A DNA stretch of 24,291 nt, taken from contig JAGQJJ010000004.1 in NCBI GenBank assembly GCA_020430675.1, positions 1-24,291 of the forward strand, written 5' to 3'. A model generated the notes under the pieces. The model saw only the letters and a program-made list of their open reading frames with translations, was not told where the DNA came from and ran no database searches. This document shows positions 1 through 7,381 of this stretch, piece after piece; the stretch's first letter is position 1, and each line of letters opens with the position of its first letter. This stretch comes from Myxococcales bacterium. Lineage in GTDB: Bacteria > Myxococcota > Bradymonadia > UBA7976 > UBA1532. The translations under genes and the position numbers were made by a program.

Positions 1-938
1 GGGCGGCGGCGACGATCGACGGCCTGATCCGCCTCGCCCGCCAGATCGCCGACGCCGATGGCGGCTTCCTCGGGCTGTTCGGGCGCGTGAGCGACAAGGA
101 GGATGAAGCGGTCGCGGAGCTGGCCGGCCGCCTGCGGGCCGACGCCACCATGACCCTGCCGCCCGCCGCCGCGCTGCTTGCTTCGCTCGACGAGGCGGCG
201 GCCGCGCCCGAGCCGGTGCAGCTTCTGCCCACCGCCGAGACGCCGGCCACGCGGGTGCTGCTCGGCAGCCCGCCCGCCGAAGCCGGGCGCTTCAGCAATG
301 AGGGTCCGCAGGTCGAGGCCCGAATCAGCGCGCTCTTTGTCGACAAGGTGCCGGTCACGCAGCGGCTCTATCGCGACGTCATCGGCCAGAACCCGTCCTA
401 TCGCGTCAACGATCTGGCCCCGGTCACCGAGGTGAGCTGGCTCGACGCGCTGCTGTATTGCAACCGGCTCTCGACGGTCGCCGGCCTGACGCCGTGTTAT
501 GCCATCGATGAGTCCGAGGTCGCCTGGACGCGGGGCGCCGACGGCTATCGCCTGCCGACCGAGGCGGAGTGGGAGGCCGTCGCGCGGGCGGGCACCACGG
601 GCGCCTACGCCTGCGCGGCCGACCCGGCGGTGGTCGCCGAGCACGCCTGGTTTGGCCGCGGGCTCTCCGAGGGCCCCTACCCCGTCGCCGAGAAACACCC
701 CAACCCATGGGGCCTGTACGACGTGCATGGCAATGTCTGGGAGTGGTGCTGGGACGTCTACGCCGAGGGCCCGGCGGCGAGCAGCGCGTCGGCCTGCGGG
801 CTCGGCGGGCTGCGCACGGCGCGCGGCGGCTGCTACTTCGACCCGCTGCGCATGGCGCGCTCGGCGTCGCGCTACGCCTTCTCGTGGTCCGAGCGCTCGT
901 CGCGCCTGGGCTTCCGCTGCGTGCGCGACCGACGCTGA
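1..938 (+). CDS. FGE-sulfatase (SUMF1/EgtB/PvdO-like) domain protein, 5' partial
   Basis: The frame ending at the TGA at 936-938 is open to the left edge (first full codon at base 3), so the start lies outside the window. A GTG at 87 could be read as a start, but the codons before it also look like real protein: an amphipathic stretch (LIRLARQIADADGGFLGLFG) that loosely recalls TerB-like helical domains. About 311 residues are visible. From about base 250 on, the protein matches the formylglycine-generating-enzyme/sulfatase-modifying fold: YRLPTEAEWE, the GLYDVHGNVWEWCWD motif, an ARGG motif and the terminal LGFRCVRD. The two active-site cysteines of true formylglycine-generating enzyme, a few residues after RGG, are not seen; that segment reads CYFDPLRMA. 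Conversion of sulfatase cysteine is therefore unlikely, and a structural, ligand-binding or non-heme-iron role is possible. The last 67 bases overlap the convergent protease gene. Family call is firm, function is not. Confidence 0.85.
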   Translation, partial: AAATIDGLIRLARQIADADGGFLGLFGRVSDKEDEAVAELAGRLRADATMTLPPAAALLASLDEAAAAPEPVQLLPTAETPATRVLLGSPPAEAGRFSNEGPQVEARISALFVDKVPVTQRLYRDVIGQNPSYRVNDLAPVTEVSWLDALLYCNRLSTVAGLTPCYAIDESEVAWTRGADGYRLPTEAEWEAVARAGTTGAYACAADPAVVAEHAWFGRGLSEGPYPVAEKHPNPWGLYDVHGNVWEWCWDVYAEGPAASSASACGLGGLRTARGGCYFDPLRMARSASRYAFSWSERSSRLGFRCVRDRR

Positions 939-1942
939 CGCACACCCGCCAGCAGCAACACGGCGAGAAGCAGCGCGTCGGGCCCCCCAAGGCGGCGATC
1001 GGCGGTGAAGGTGCATCCGTCGGGGCCATCGAGCAGGTCGGGATCCTGCGTCGGCGGCTCGGGCCAGACCTCCAACTCGACGGCCAACCCATCGGCCTGC
1101 GCGGGCGGCGCCTCGACGAGCGGGCGCGCGCCCGCCTCGGCGATGACGCCTTCGATCCAGGCGCGATAGGCCGGCGCCAGGGTATAGATGCCGCGGTCGC
1201 CGCAGAGCACGGCCGAGTCGTCGGCGCCGCGCGAGGTGACGCCCACCAGACGCGGCACGCCGTCGAAGAAGGCGTAGGCCGGTCCGCCCGAGTCGCCCAT
1301 GCAGACGTCGGCCAGCTCGGCGCCGCCCGCCAGCAGTTCGAAGGGCGAGCGCCGCAGCCACGCGGTCTGGCCCACATACAAGCGGCCGGCATCGAAGGCG
1401 CGCGCGTCGACCAGGCCATAACCGGCGATCAGCAGCGACGCGCCTTCGCCCATGCTGGCCAGCTCCGCTTCCGAGAGCAGCGGCGCGGGCGCCTGCACGT
1501 CGACGGGCGCCGCCAGCACCAGCACCGCGAGGTCGTCGGCGCGGCCGACGCCTGCGGGGTCGTCGGAGGCGATCGGCGCGCCATGCGCAGGATGCAACGC
1601 GATGGCCCGAACCGGGCGTCGTTCGGCCGGGGCCTCGGCGTCGAGCGCGCCGAGCGCGATCTCAACCTCGTCGGGCGTGACGCCTTCGGGCGCGCCCGGC
1701 CAGGCCAGGCAATGGGCGGCGGTCAGCACCACATCGGGCGAGACCAGGGCGCCGGTGCAGAACATGGCGCCGTCGCCCGGTTCAACCAGCGCGACGGTGG
1801 CGTACAATTCGGCGTTGGAGGCCTGCCAGCCGCGCACGATGGCGTCGGTCCGGGTGAACCACGCATCGACCTCGGCAGGCGCAGCACAGGCGGCAACCAG
1901 GGCGGGGAGCAGAAGGGACAACGCTCGCGCGGCTTGCGACAC
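872..1942 (-). CDS. Secreted trypsin-like serine protease with MYXO-CTERM-like tail
   Basis: This is a 356-residue S1-family (chymotrypsin-fold) endopeptidase, predicted to act outside the cytoplasm. The catalytic triad is visible: His77 in LTAAHC, Asp137 in RADDLAVL and Ser218 in CMGDSGGPAYAF. I place the start at the GTG at 1942 because AGGAGG lies four bases upstream. The first residues then form a signal peptide with a lipobox-like LVAAC ending at Cys19. An ATG at 1984 in the same frame would add 14 polar residues ahead of the signal peptide. The C-terminus has a Cys near residue 309, then GGPD, a hydrophobic stretch (ALLLAVLLLAG) and VRQRRSR. This resembles the MYXO-CTERM sorting signal, but 16 further charged residues follow. 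Those codons overlap the 3' end of the convergent SUMF1-like gene. Having both a lipobox and a C-terminal anchor is odd. The substrate is unknown. Confidence 0.88.
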   Translation of the reverse strand: MSQAARALSLLLPALVAACAAPAEVDAWFTRTDAIVRGWQASNAELYATVALVEPGDGAMFCTGALVSPDVVLTAAHCLAWPGAPEGVTPDEVEIALGALDAEAPAERRPVRAIALHPAHGAPIASDDPAGVGRADDLAVLVLAAPVDVQAPAPLLSEAELASMGEGASLLIAGYGLVDARAFDAGRLYVGQTAWLRRSPFELLAGGAELADVCMGDSGGPAYAFFDGVPRLVGVTSRGADDSAVLCGDRGIYTLAPAYRAWIEGVIAEAGARPLVEAPPAQADGLAVELEVWPEPPTQDPDLLDGPDGCTFTADRRLGGPDALLLAVLLLAGVRQRRSRTQRKPRRDERSDHEKA

Positions 1943-1946
1943 GGGG

Positions 1947-1952
1947 CCTCCT
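1947..1952 (-). promoter_or_regulatory. Shine-Dalgarno site setting the protease start
   Basis: Read on the minus strand, AGGAGG is followed by CCCC and then GTG. This decides the GTG start at 1942 over the in-frame ATG at 1984, and it makes the mature N-terminus a signal peptide. Confidence 0.7.
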
Positions 1953-2003
1953 GACTGCGGGGCCGATGCGCATCGCTCGCTCAAACACCCCGGCGTTTTT
2001 GAA

Positions 2004-2020
2004 GGGCCAGCAGATGGCCC
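2004..2020. repeat. Perfect 6-bp-stem inverted repeat upstream of the protease gene
   Basis: GGGCCA, loop GCAGA, TGGCCC. It lies about 60 bases upstream of the protease start, in the 164-base gap after the CotH/lectin gene. On the plus strand T5 precedes it and A6 follows it. That polarity is wrong for an intrinsic terminator in either direction, but it could extend the stem. It may be a leader hairpin or a protein-binding site. No strong promoter was recognised in the gap. Confidence 0.4.
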
Positions 2021-2065
2021 AAAAAATGCGATGCGTACTCATAACGCGCCGCCGACCGCCGGGTC

Positions 2066-2079
2066 ACGCAATATTACGT
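2066..2079. repeat. AT-rich near-palindrome, possible operator
   Basis: ACGCAATATTACGT is a 14-base palindrome with a single mismatched pair. It sits in the only clearly AT-rich stretch (about 2066-2100) between the stop of the CotH/lectin gene and the protease start. A -10-like TAATAT on the minus strand lies within it, but I could not find a convincing -35 partner. Operator or promoter function is inference. Confidence 0.25.
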
Positions 2080-2106
2080 AGTTTTTCTTACGGTACTTTC
2101 CGCAGA

Positions 2107-5100
2107 TCAGGGCAGCGGGCAATAGCCCAGGTTGGGGTCGTTGTCGTCACAGTCGCCGTCGCACAGGCCGATGCCATCGGCGTCGCCGTCGGCGCCAGGC
2201 GCGCAGATCTCCTCGCAGATGAAAGCGAACTGCGTGGTGCAGGGCATGTCGTTCCACTGCGGGCGGTCGGCGATGATGTGGGCGCAGTCTTCGTTCATCT
2301 GGTAGTCGTTCGGCTCGCCCGCGTTCCAGGGCGCGTCGGCGGCGACCTCCTGGCCGTCGACCCAGACGAAGGTGCCCTCGGCGGCGATGTCGTCCAGGCC
2401 GATCCAATACCGCACGGCGCCGAGGGCGCGGGCCCGCGCGGCGACGTACTCCGCCTCGCGGTTGTCGGCGAGCACGACCAGATCGAGCCCCATGTCCTGG
2501 CAGGCGGTGCGCGCTTCGGCATACGTGCGCACCGAGCTGCAAACAGCGTAGCGGTGCTGGCCCAGGAAGACGTTCTGGCACTGCACGCAGTTGGGGCCGT
2601 CGTCGACCACGCCGTTGCAGTCCTGGTCGATGCCGTCGTTGCAGATGTCGGGGTTGCCGGGGAAGCGGCCAGGGTGGCTGTCATCGCAGTCTTCGCCGCA
2701 GCCGGGCGAGCCGTCGCCGTCCAGATCGGTCGTCGGATCGCAGGGCGCCTCGCAGAGCACCGCCAACCGGCGATCGCAGGGCAGGTCGTTCCAGCGGCCG
2801 TCGCGGGCCCAGAGGTGGCCGCAGTCTTCGTTGCCCGCGTTGTTCGGCTCGCCGTTGTTCCAGTTCGCCCAGTCGAGCGGCGTGCCATCAACCCAGACAA
2901 ACGAACCCTCGACCGCGATGTCGCTCAGGCCCAGCCAATAGTCCTGGTTGCGGATGCGCATGGCTTCGCCATAGAGCCAGGCCGACTCGACGGGACCGCC
3001 CACGATGGCCATCTGCGAGCCGTGTTCGACGCAGCGGTCGCGCGAGGCGGCCCAGGGGCGGGGGGTGGTGCAGACGAGGTACTCGCGGCCATCGCGCCCC
3101 ACCAGGGGCTCGCAGTCGGGGCATTCGGGCGCGTCGTCGGGCACGCCGTTGCAGTCCTGGTCGATGCCATCGCCGCAGATCTCGGGCGCGCCGGGGAAGC
3201 TGAGCGGATCGTCCGGCCGGCAATCCGAGTCGCAGATGAAGCCATCATTGTCGGGGTCGGGGTTCTCGCTGGTCAGGCAATCGACGAGCTGCCCGACCTG
3301 ATTGCGGCGATCGCGCAGGAACTGGATGGTCGACTGCACCGAGGCGTTGATGCCATTGAGGTCGTAGGCCTTGCGCGGGTCGGCGTCGGCAAACGGGCGG
3401 AGGAAGTCGGCGAGGGCCTCGACCTGCGGGATCAGGTCGAGCGCGTCGAGCGTGGCCACGAGGCGGACGAGGGTCTGGTCATAGGCTGCGCCGCAGGCCA
3501 CCGAAGCACGGCAACGGTCGAGCATGAGGCCATTGCCATCGCGCAGCCCGAGTCGCCGGTCGAAGGTCTGGTCGGTACCCCAAGGCATCAGGCGCAGGAC
3601 CGAGTCATCGTCGAAGTGGAAGTAATAGTTGTTGCGCGTCGGCGCGTAGCCATCCCAGTGGCCGATATAGATCTCGGTGGCCATGGCGGCGAGCACCTCG
3701 GGCCAATCGATGCGCTCGGTGCTGCCTTCATAGAACTGGTCGGGCGCGGTGGCTTGCATCAACTCGACCAGCGTGCGCAGGTCGTCGCGGTTGCCGCGAT
3801 CGCCTTCGTCCATGTCGAGCTGATTGACGTGGTCGGGGAACAGGTCCTGGCCGTAGGCGCCCTCGTAGACGTGCTGCGTATTGGCAAACCAGCGATCGAG
3901 CATCGGATTTTCGACGCTCTCGATGATGGAGTAGAGCCCGTAGTCATCGCCGTTGAGCCGGATGAAGGCATAACCGACCCGCGGCGCCGGCACGCCCATG
4001 GCACGGAAGATGGTATAGGCCAGCCACTCGTGCAGCATCGAGCGGTCCTGCACCATGTTGTTGAGCGTCAGCTCATCGACGCCGAAGATCTGGCCCTCGG
4101 GCTCGCTGAAGTCGAGGCTGACCTTGAACGCCGACTTGCGATCGAGCGTGCGGAAGCTGCCCGCCCGGCCCTTGAGGCGCAGCCCGATCGGCATGGCCGG
4201 ACCGCCTTCGAACTGCATCGTCGCCGGCGCGTAGGTGCGCGGCTGCGCAGCCAGCGCATCGAGCGTCGACTGCGGGGCTTCGAACTCGATCGTCCAGACG
4301 CGGAAGGGATCGTACAGCTCGGCCCCCGGGTCGATCGGCGGCGCGTTGGGCGCCCGGCGCGTGGGCCAGGTGTCCTGCCACTCGCCGATGCCATCGGGCA
4401 GCCGGCCGTACGAGAACGCCGCGGGCAGGGCGGCCACCTCGATGGCGTCGACCGCGCGGCCGGTCGGGTCGAGCAGCGTGATCGTGTCGGCGCCGCAGGC
4501 GATGCCAAAAGTGAAGCCATCGGAGTCCGCTGTCTGCCGCCGCACGGCGTCGATTGCGCCCGGGTCGAGCACGATGCCATCGAGCGGGAAGGCATGATCC
4601 GGCTGCTCGACATCATCGGTCACAAACCAGCCGCGCAGGTCGGCGGGGATCTCGCCGACGTTGATCACCTCGATGAACTCGCGACCATGGCAGTCCACCT
4701 CGTTGAGCCGCACCTCGGGCACCGGCGCCGGCAGGTTGGGCGCGCCGGGCGTCGGCAAGGTGTCGACGAAGTCACCGATGCCATCGGGCAGGCGGCCCCA
4801 GGTATTGCCTTCATGGGGCTCGCCCAACTCGACCTCGGCCATGACACGGCGGTCGGGGTCGAGCAGGGTCAGGGTGTCATCGCAGGCGACGCCGAAGGGC
4901 AGGTCGCCGACGACGAGCAGGTCGCCTTCGAAGACCTCGCCGATCGGCAGCAGCGCGCCGCGGTTCGGGTCGGCCGGGCGGTCGGTGACGGTCCAGCCGA
5001 GCAGCAGGCCGGGCGAGGTGACGATGAACTCGACGAACTCGTCGCCGCGGCAGGCGATCTCGTTGAAGGCCAGCACCGCGGGCGGCGGCGGGGGCGCGGC

Positions 5101-5577
5101 GTCGATGATCAGCTCGGCGTCGACGATCGGCTCGGCGTCCACGATCGGCTCGGCGTCGATGACCGGTTCGGCGTCGATGACCGGCGCGGCGTCCACGGTC
5201 GGCTCGGCGTCGACGGTCGGCTCGGCGTCGACCGTCGGCTCAGCGTCCACCGTCGGCTCGGCGTCGACGGTCGGCTCGGCGTCGATGGTCGGCTCGGCGT
5301 CGACCGTTGGCGCGGCGTCGACCGTCGGCGCCGCGTCGGCGACCCCACCATCAAGCCGCGGCACGGCGTCGACACTCGGCGCCGCGTCATGCCGAGGCGC
5401 GGCGTCCACGGCGGCCATCGCGTCGGCCGGCGGTGCCTGGCCATCGGTCGCTGGGCCATCCCCGGGGCGGGCGTCCGCCACGGCGACGTCCGCCAGCGCT
5501 GCGTCTCCCCCGTCATCGCAGGCAGACGCGAGAAACGCGGCGCAAAGCACCGCCAGGGCCATCCACTTTCCGCGCAT
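2107..5577 (-). CDS. Multidomain lipoprotein: lamin-tail x2, CotH kinase, MopE motifs, C-type lectin x2
   Basis: This is a 1156-residue exported protein. The ATG at 5577 is preceded by GAGGAGG at good spacing. A signal peptide ends in LASAC (Cys20), followed by DD. Domains in order: Asp/Ala/Pro linker (about 21-163, including 14 hexapeptide repeats at 80-163); two lamin-tail domains (about 164-285 and 285-410, each opening with FNEIAC or LNEVDC); a CotH kinase domain (about 420-750, with LRLKGRAGSFR, KSAFKVSLDF, NYYFHF and PWGTDQTF); a MopE-like acidic motif with DGIDQDCNG (about 772-815); a C-type lectin domain (about 816-944); a second MopE motif (about 950-997); a second lectin domain (about 1000-1125); and a third, incomplete MopE-like tail. 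Both lectins keep EPN and WND calcium/sugar-ligand motifs. CotH proteins are atypical extracellular protein kinases, whereas lectin and MopE motifs bind glycans or metals. A surface enzyme that recognises glycans and phosphorylates proteins is my inference. Confidence 0.88.
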   Translation of the reverse strand: MRGKWMALAVLCAAFLASACDDGGDAALADVAVADARPGDGPATDGQAPPADAMAAVDAAPRHDAAPSVDAVPRLDGGVADAAPTVDAAPTVDAEPTIDAEPTVDAEPTVDAEPTVDAEPTVDAEPTVDAAPVIDAEPVIDAEPIVDAEPIVDAELIIDAAPPPPPAVLAFNEIACRGDEFVEFIVTSPGLLLGWTVTDRPADPNRGALLPIGEVFEGDLLVVGDLPFGVACDDTLTLLDPDRRVMAEVELGEPHEGNTWGRLPDGIGDFVDTLPTPGAPNLPAPVPEVRLNEVDCHGREFIEVINVGEIPADLRGWFVTDDVEQPDHAFPLDGIVLDPGAIDAVRRQTADSDGFTFGIACGADTITLLDPTGRAVDAIEVAALPAAFSYGRLPDGIGEWQDTWPTRRAPNAPPIDPGAELYDPFRVWTIEFEAPQSTLDALAAQPRTYAPATMQFEGGPAMPIGLRLKGRAGSFRTLDRKSAFKVSLDFSEPEGQIFGVDELTLNNMVQDRSMLHEWLAYTIFRAMGVPAPRVGYAFIRLNGDDYGLYSIIESVENPMLDRWFANTQHVYEGAYGQDLFPDHVNQLDMDEGDRGNRDDLRTLVELMQATAPDQFYEGSTERIDWPEVLAAMATEIYIGHWDGYAPTRNNYYFHFDDDSVLRLMPWGTDQTFDRRLGLRDGNGLMLDRCRASVACGAAYDQTLVRLVATLDALDLIPQVEALADFLRPFADADPRKAYDLNGINASVQSTIQFLRDRRNQVGQLVDCLTSENPDPDNDGFICDSDCRPDDPLSFPGAPEICGDGIDQDCNGVPDDAPECPDCEPLVGRDGREYLVCTTPRPWAASRDRCVEHGSQMAIVGGPVESAWLYGEAMRIRNQDYWLGLSDIAVEGSFVWVDGTPLDWANWNNGEPNNAGNEDCGHLWARDGRWNDLPCDRRLAVLCEAPCDPTTDLDGDGSPGCGEDCDDSHPGRFPGNPDICNDGIDQDCNGVVDDGPNCVQCQNVFLGQHRYAVCSSVRTYAEARTACQDMGLDLVVLADNREAEYVAARARALGAVRYWIGLDDIAAEGTFVWVDGQEVAADAPWNAGEPNDYQMNEDCAHIIADRPQWNDMPCTTQFAFICEEICAPGADGDADGIGLCDGDCDDNDPNLGYCPLP
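5089..5340 (-). repeat. Tandem 18-bp repeat encoding 14 x (V/I)DAEP(T/V/I) hexapeptides
   Basis: Fourteen consecutive hexads of the type VDAEPT, IDAEPV and VDAAPT lie between the lipidated N-terminus and the first lamin-tail domain of the CotH/lectin lipoprotein. Codons vary (GTC/ATC, GAC/GAT, GAG/GCG), so the peptide is better conserved than the DNA. The likely role is an extended acidic spacer holding the domains away from the membrane. Copy number probably varies between strains. Confidence 0.85.
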
Positions 5578-5659
5578 TTTGTCCTCCTCGCGATTCCCAA
5601 GTTACCGATGCATGGCGGTCTGGTGAAATCGCGGTGAACCGGACGCGGGGTCGCGGGAC

Positions 5660-5693
5660 AAAAAAAGTCTGTTCAGGGTGAAGGTCGTCAGAC
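5660..5693 (-). terminator. Candidate intrinsic terminator of the cyclic-nucleotide-binding gene
   Basis: Read on the minus strand, GTCTG (overlapping the TGA stop) pairs with CAGAC. An inner TTCA-CCC-TGAA stem lies just inside, with a six-base bulge. Seven T residues follow directly. The stem is short for a GC-rich genome, but the T-run position is right. It would separate this gene from the CotH/lectin gene downstream. Confidence 0.45.
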
Positions 5694-6221
5694 CTGGACG
5701 CGGGACTTCGAAAACCGGCCCGTGCCGTATTTGTTGATCAGCAAGCGCAGGGCCTTGCGCGCGTCTTCGGCGCCGCGCACGCTGTCGAGGCGCAGGTAGA
5801 GCGCGCGCAGGCCTTCGAGCAGCTCGCCCATCGCCTCGCGCTGCGCGACGAGGCGCTCGTCTTTGTCGGCCATGCGCGAGTTGGCGTCCTGAAGGCGTTC
5901 GGAGATGCTGCGCACGGCCTTGGCTTCGGCGGCTTCGCTCTTCTTGAGGAACGCCAGCGCCTGCTTCTCGGACAGCCGTACGATGGTCGATGAGGTCTCG
6001 GTCTTGACCGTCGCGGTGCGCTCGGCGCCGGTGAGCACCGAGGCCTCGCCGACGTAGGCGCCGGGCTCGCTGATCTCGCCCACGCGATAGCCATTCTGGT
6101 AGACGCCCAGGCGCCCGGCGAGCAGGATGACCATGCCGCCGCCACCGGTGCCTTGCTCGAACAAGACGGTCTCGGCGGGCACGGTGCGCGCGAGGCTGTG
6201 AAGGGTCTGTTTTTCGGCCAT
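5688..6221 (-). CDS. Small cyclic-nucleotide-binding-fold protein with helical tail
   Basis: This is a 177-residue soluble protein with no signal peptide or membrane segment. Residues 10-105 fit the CRP/PKA cyclic-nucleotide-binding fold: an LFEQGTGGGGMVILLAGRLGVY strand-turn region and a phosphate-binding cassette of the form VGEASVLTGAERTATV. The glutamate (Glu59) and arginine (Arg68) that contact the cyclic nucleotide in the family are both present. No helix-turn-helix follows. Residues 106-177 are instead a charged, probably coiled-coil helical region. It is therefore not a classical CRP regulator and may act as a signal-dependent adaptor. Binding of cAMP or cGMP is not shown. The ATG has only a weak ribosome site. 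Confidence 0.8.
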   Translation of the reverse strand: MAEKQTLHSLARTVPAETVLFEQGTGGGGMVILLAGRLGVYQNGYRVGEISEPGAYVGEASVLTGAERTATVKTETSSTIVRLSEKQALAFLKKSEAAEAKAVRSISERLQDANSRMADKDERLVAQREAMGELLEGLRALYLRLDSVRGAEDARKALRLLINKYGTGRFSKSRVQV

Positions 6222-6284
6222 GCTGGCAGCTTGACGCCCGCGCCGGGCGCCGTCAAAAACAGCGGCGCGGCAGACGCTTGACGC

Positions 6285-7274
6285 TCATCGCGCCCGCGGG
6301 CCGACCTCGGCGATCGGGCCAGCGGCGGGCTGGTCGGCCCCCGTGAACTGCTCGCGCGCCCCGCTGTCGAGCTGCAATCCGTTTTCGCCGTAGTAATTGC
6401 CCGCCAGATCGGCCGAGATGCCGCCGCCGATGTCCAGCACGTCGGTGCTGCTGCCGATGATGTGGTTGCCGCTGAACGTGGCCCGGGCGTGCGCGATCAT
6501 GACCGCGACCGCGCCTTCGAGCACCGAGGCTTCGACGGTGAGGCCCAGCTCGGCGACGTTGATGTGCAGCGGGCAGTGGCAGCCGGTGATGAGCGTGTGG
6601 TCAAGGTGCGCGCCGCCGCCACCGAAGCTGATGCAATCGGGCGAGACCCCGGGGTGCCCCAGGTCGACGACGGGGTCGGTGAGATGCAAGGTGCCGGCGC
6701 CGACGCTGACCGGGCCGTCGAGCAGCAAGGTGCGCTCGATGTTCACGTCCGATTCGGCGCGCAGCGTGGTGTCGCAATCGGCGATCCGGCTGCTGCGCAC
6801 GTCGACGATGGCCCCGGCGCCGGTCTCAAGGCCCACGGCGGCGCTGTCGATGAGCATCTCGTCGGCGCTGAGGGTGCCGGCGACGCGCAGGCCCCGCCAG
6901 GGCACACCCGCGCCAAGTCGGACGGGCGCTTGCGGCGTGCCTTCGACCCGCAACGTGCCGCGCACGACCAGCGCCGTGCCCAGGTCTTCCGTCGCGTTCT
7001 GCACCACCGATCCGGCGCAGATCGAGAGCGTCTCGCCCTCGGGCACGGTGATCGAGCCTTGCATCTTGATGGTGCCGCACCACTCGCCCGAGGCCTGGCC
7101 ACCGACGGTGGTGGTGCCCCCAGGCGGCTCGGCCCCGGCGTCGGCGCCGCCCTGCGGGCCGCAGCAATCCGCCGGCGGCTCGACCGAGGGGCCGTCTGCG
7201 GCTTCGTCTTCTGATGTTCCGCAGCCGACAAATGCGGCGCAGAGCCCGATGAACAAAGGGATCTTGATGCGCAT
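6285..7274 (-). CDS. Lipoprotein with predicted right-handed beta-helix
   Basis: This is a 329-residue predicted lipoprotein. I start it at the ATG at 7274 because this puts a signal peptide (MRIKIPLFIGLCAAFVGC, Cys18) at the N-terminus. An in-frame upstream ATG at 7382 would bury it behind 36 arginine-rich residues. After a Pro/Gly/Ala-rich linker, the body (about residue 60 onward) has short repeating strands with regularly spaced Gly, Val, Leu and Asp: GSITVPEGETLSICAGSVV, ALVVRGTLRVEG, LRVAGTLSADEMLIDSAA. This is typical of pectate-lyase-like beta-helices or DUF1565/NosD-type repeats. It ends with a NYYGENG motif common at the end of such helices. No catalytic residues were recognised. 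It is divergent from the gene at 7425, with 150 bases between them. Confidence 0.72.
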   Translation of the reverse strand: MRIKIPLFIGLCAAFVGCGTSEDEAADGPSVEPPADCCGPQGGADAGAEPPGGTTTVGGQASGEWCGTIKMQGSITVPEGETLSICAGSVVQNATEDLGTALVVRGTLRVEGTPQAPVRLGAGVPWRGLRVAGTLSADEMLIDSAAVGLETGAGAIVDVRSSRIADCDTTLRAESDVNIERTLLLDGPVSVGAGTLHLTDPVVDLGHPGVSPDCISFGGGGAHLDHTLITGCHCPLHINVAELGLTVEASVLEGAVAVMIAHARATFSGNHIIGSSTDVLDIGGGISADLAGNYYGENGLQLDSGAREQFTGADQPAAGPIAEVGPRAR

Positions 7275-7370
7275 TTTTGCACGGTAGCGCTGAGGGCCGG
7301 CCGTCGTCCTTCGATTCGGAAGGTGGCCTCGTTTCCCCGCTGTGACACGATCAATCTGCAAGGCCCGAGT

Positions 7371-7381
7371 TGCCAATGGCA
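7371..7381. promoter_or_regulatory. Short palindrome in a divergent intergenic region
   Basis: TGCCA-A-TGGCA lies in the 150-base gap between two divergently transcribed genes (starts at 7274 and 7425). It is short, so chance is possible. A shared operator is speculation. I found no clear -35/-10 pair in this gap. Confidence 0.2.

Noticed and set aside
1966..1984. ATG at 1984 as the protease start
   Set aside because: It would put 14 polar residues before the signal peptide, whereas GTG at 1942 has AGGAGG just upstream.
2004..2026. Stem followed by A6, considered as an intrinsic terminator
   Set aside because: In both directions the T-run precedes the stem instead of following it, so the polarity is wrong.
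5089..5340. Regular repeats considered as a CRISPR array
   Set aside because: The units are 18 bases, directly adjacent and in frame, with no spacers. They encode a peptide repeat.
1966..5637. A 1223-codon open frame on + with repeated RLGVDDRLGV-like text
   Set aside because: It lies wholly antisense to the CotH/lectin lipoprotein, whose domains are recognisable. The repeats are the reverse reading of the DAEP hexads, and high GC keeps the frame open.
6231..6256. Inverted repeat TTGACG...CGTCAA between the beta-helix lipoprotein and the cyclic-nucleotide-binding gene, considered as a terminator
   Set aside because: On the minus strand, the direction of both genes, no T-run follows the stem. 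A T5 further upstream follows only a weak 4-bp stem.
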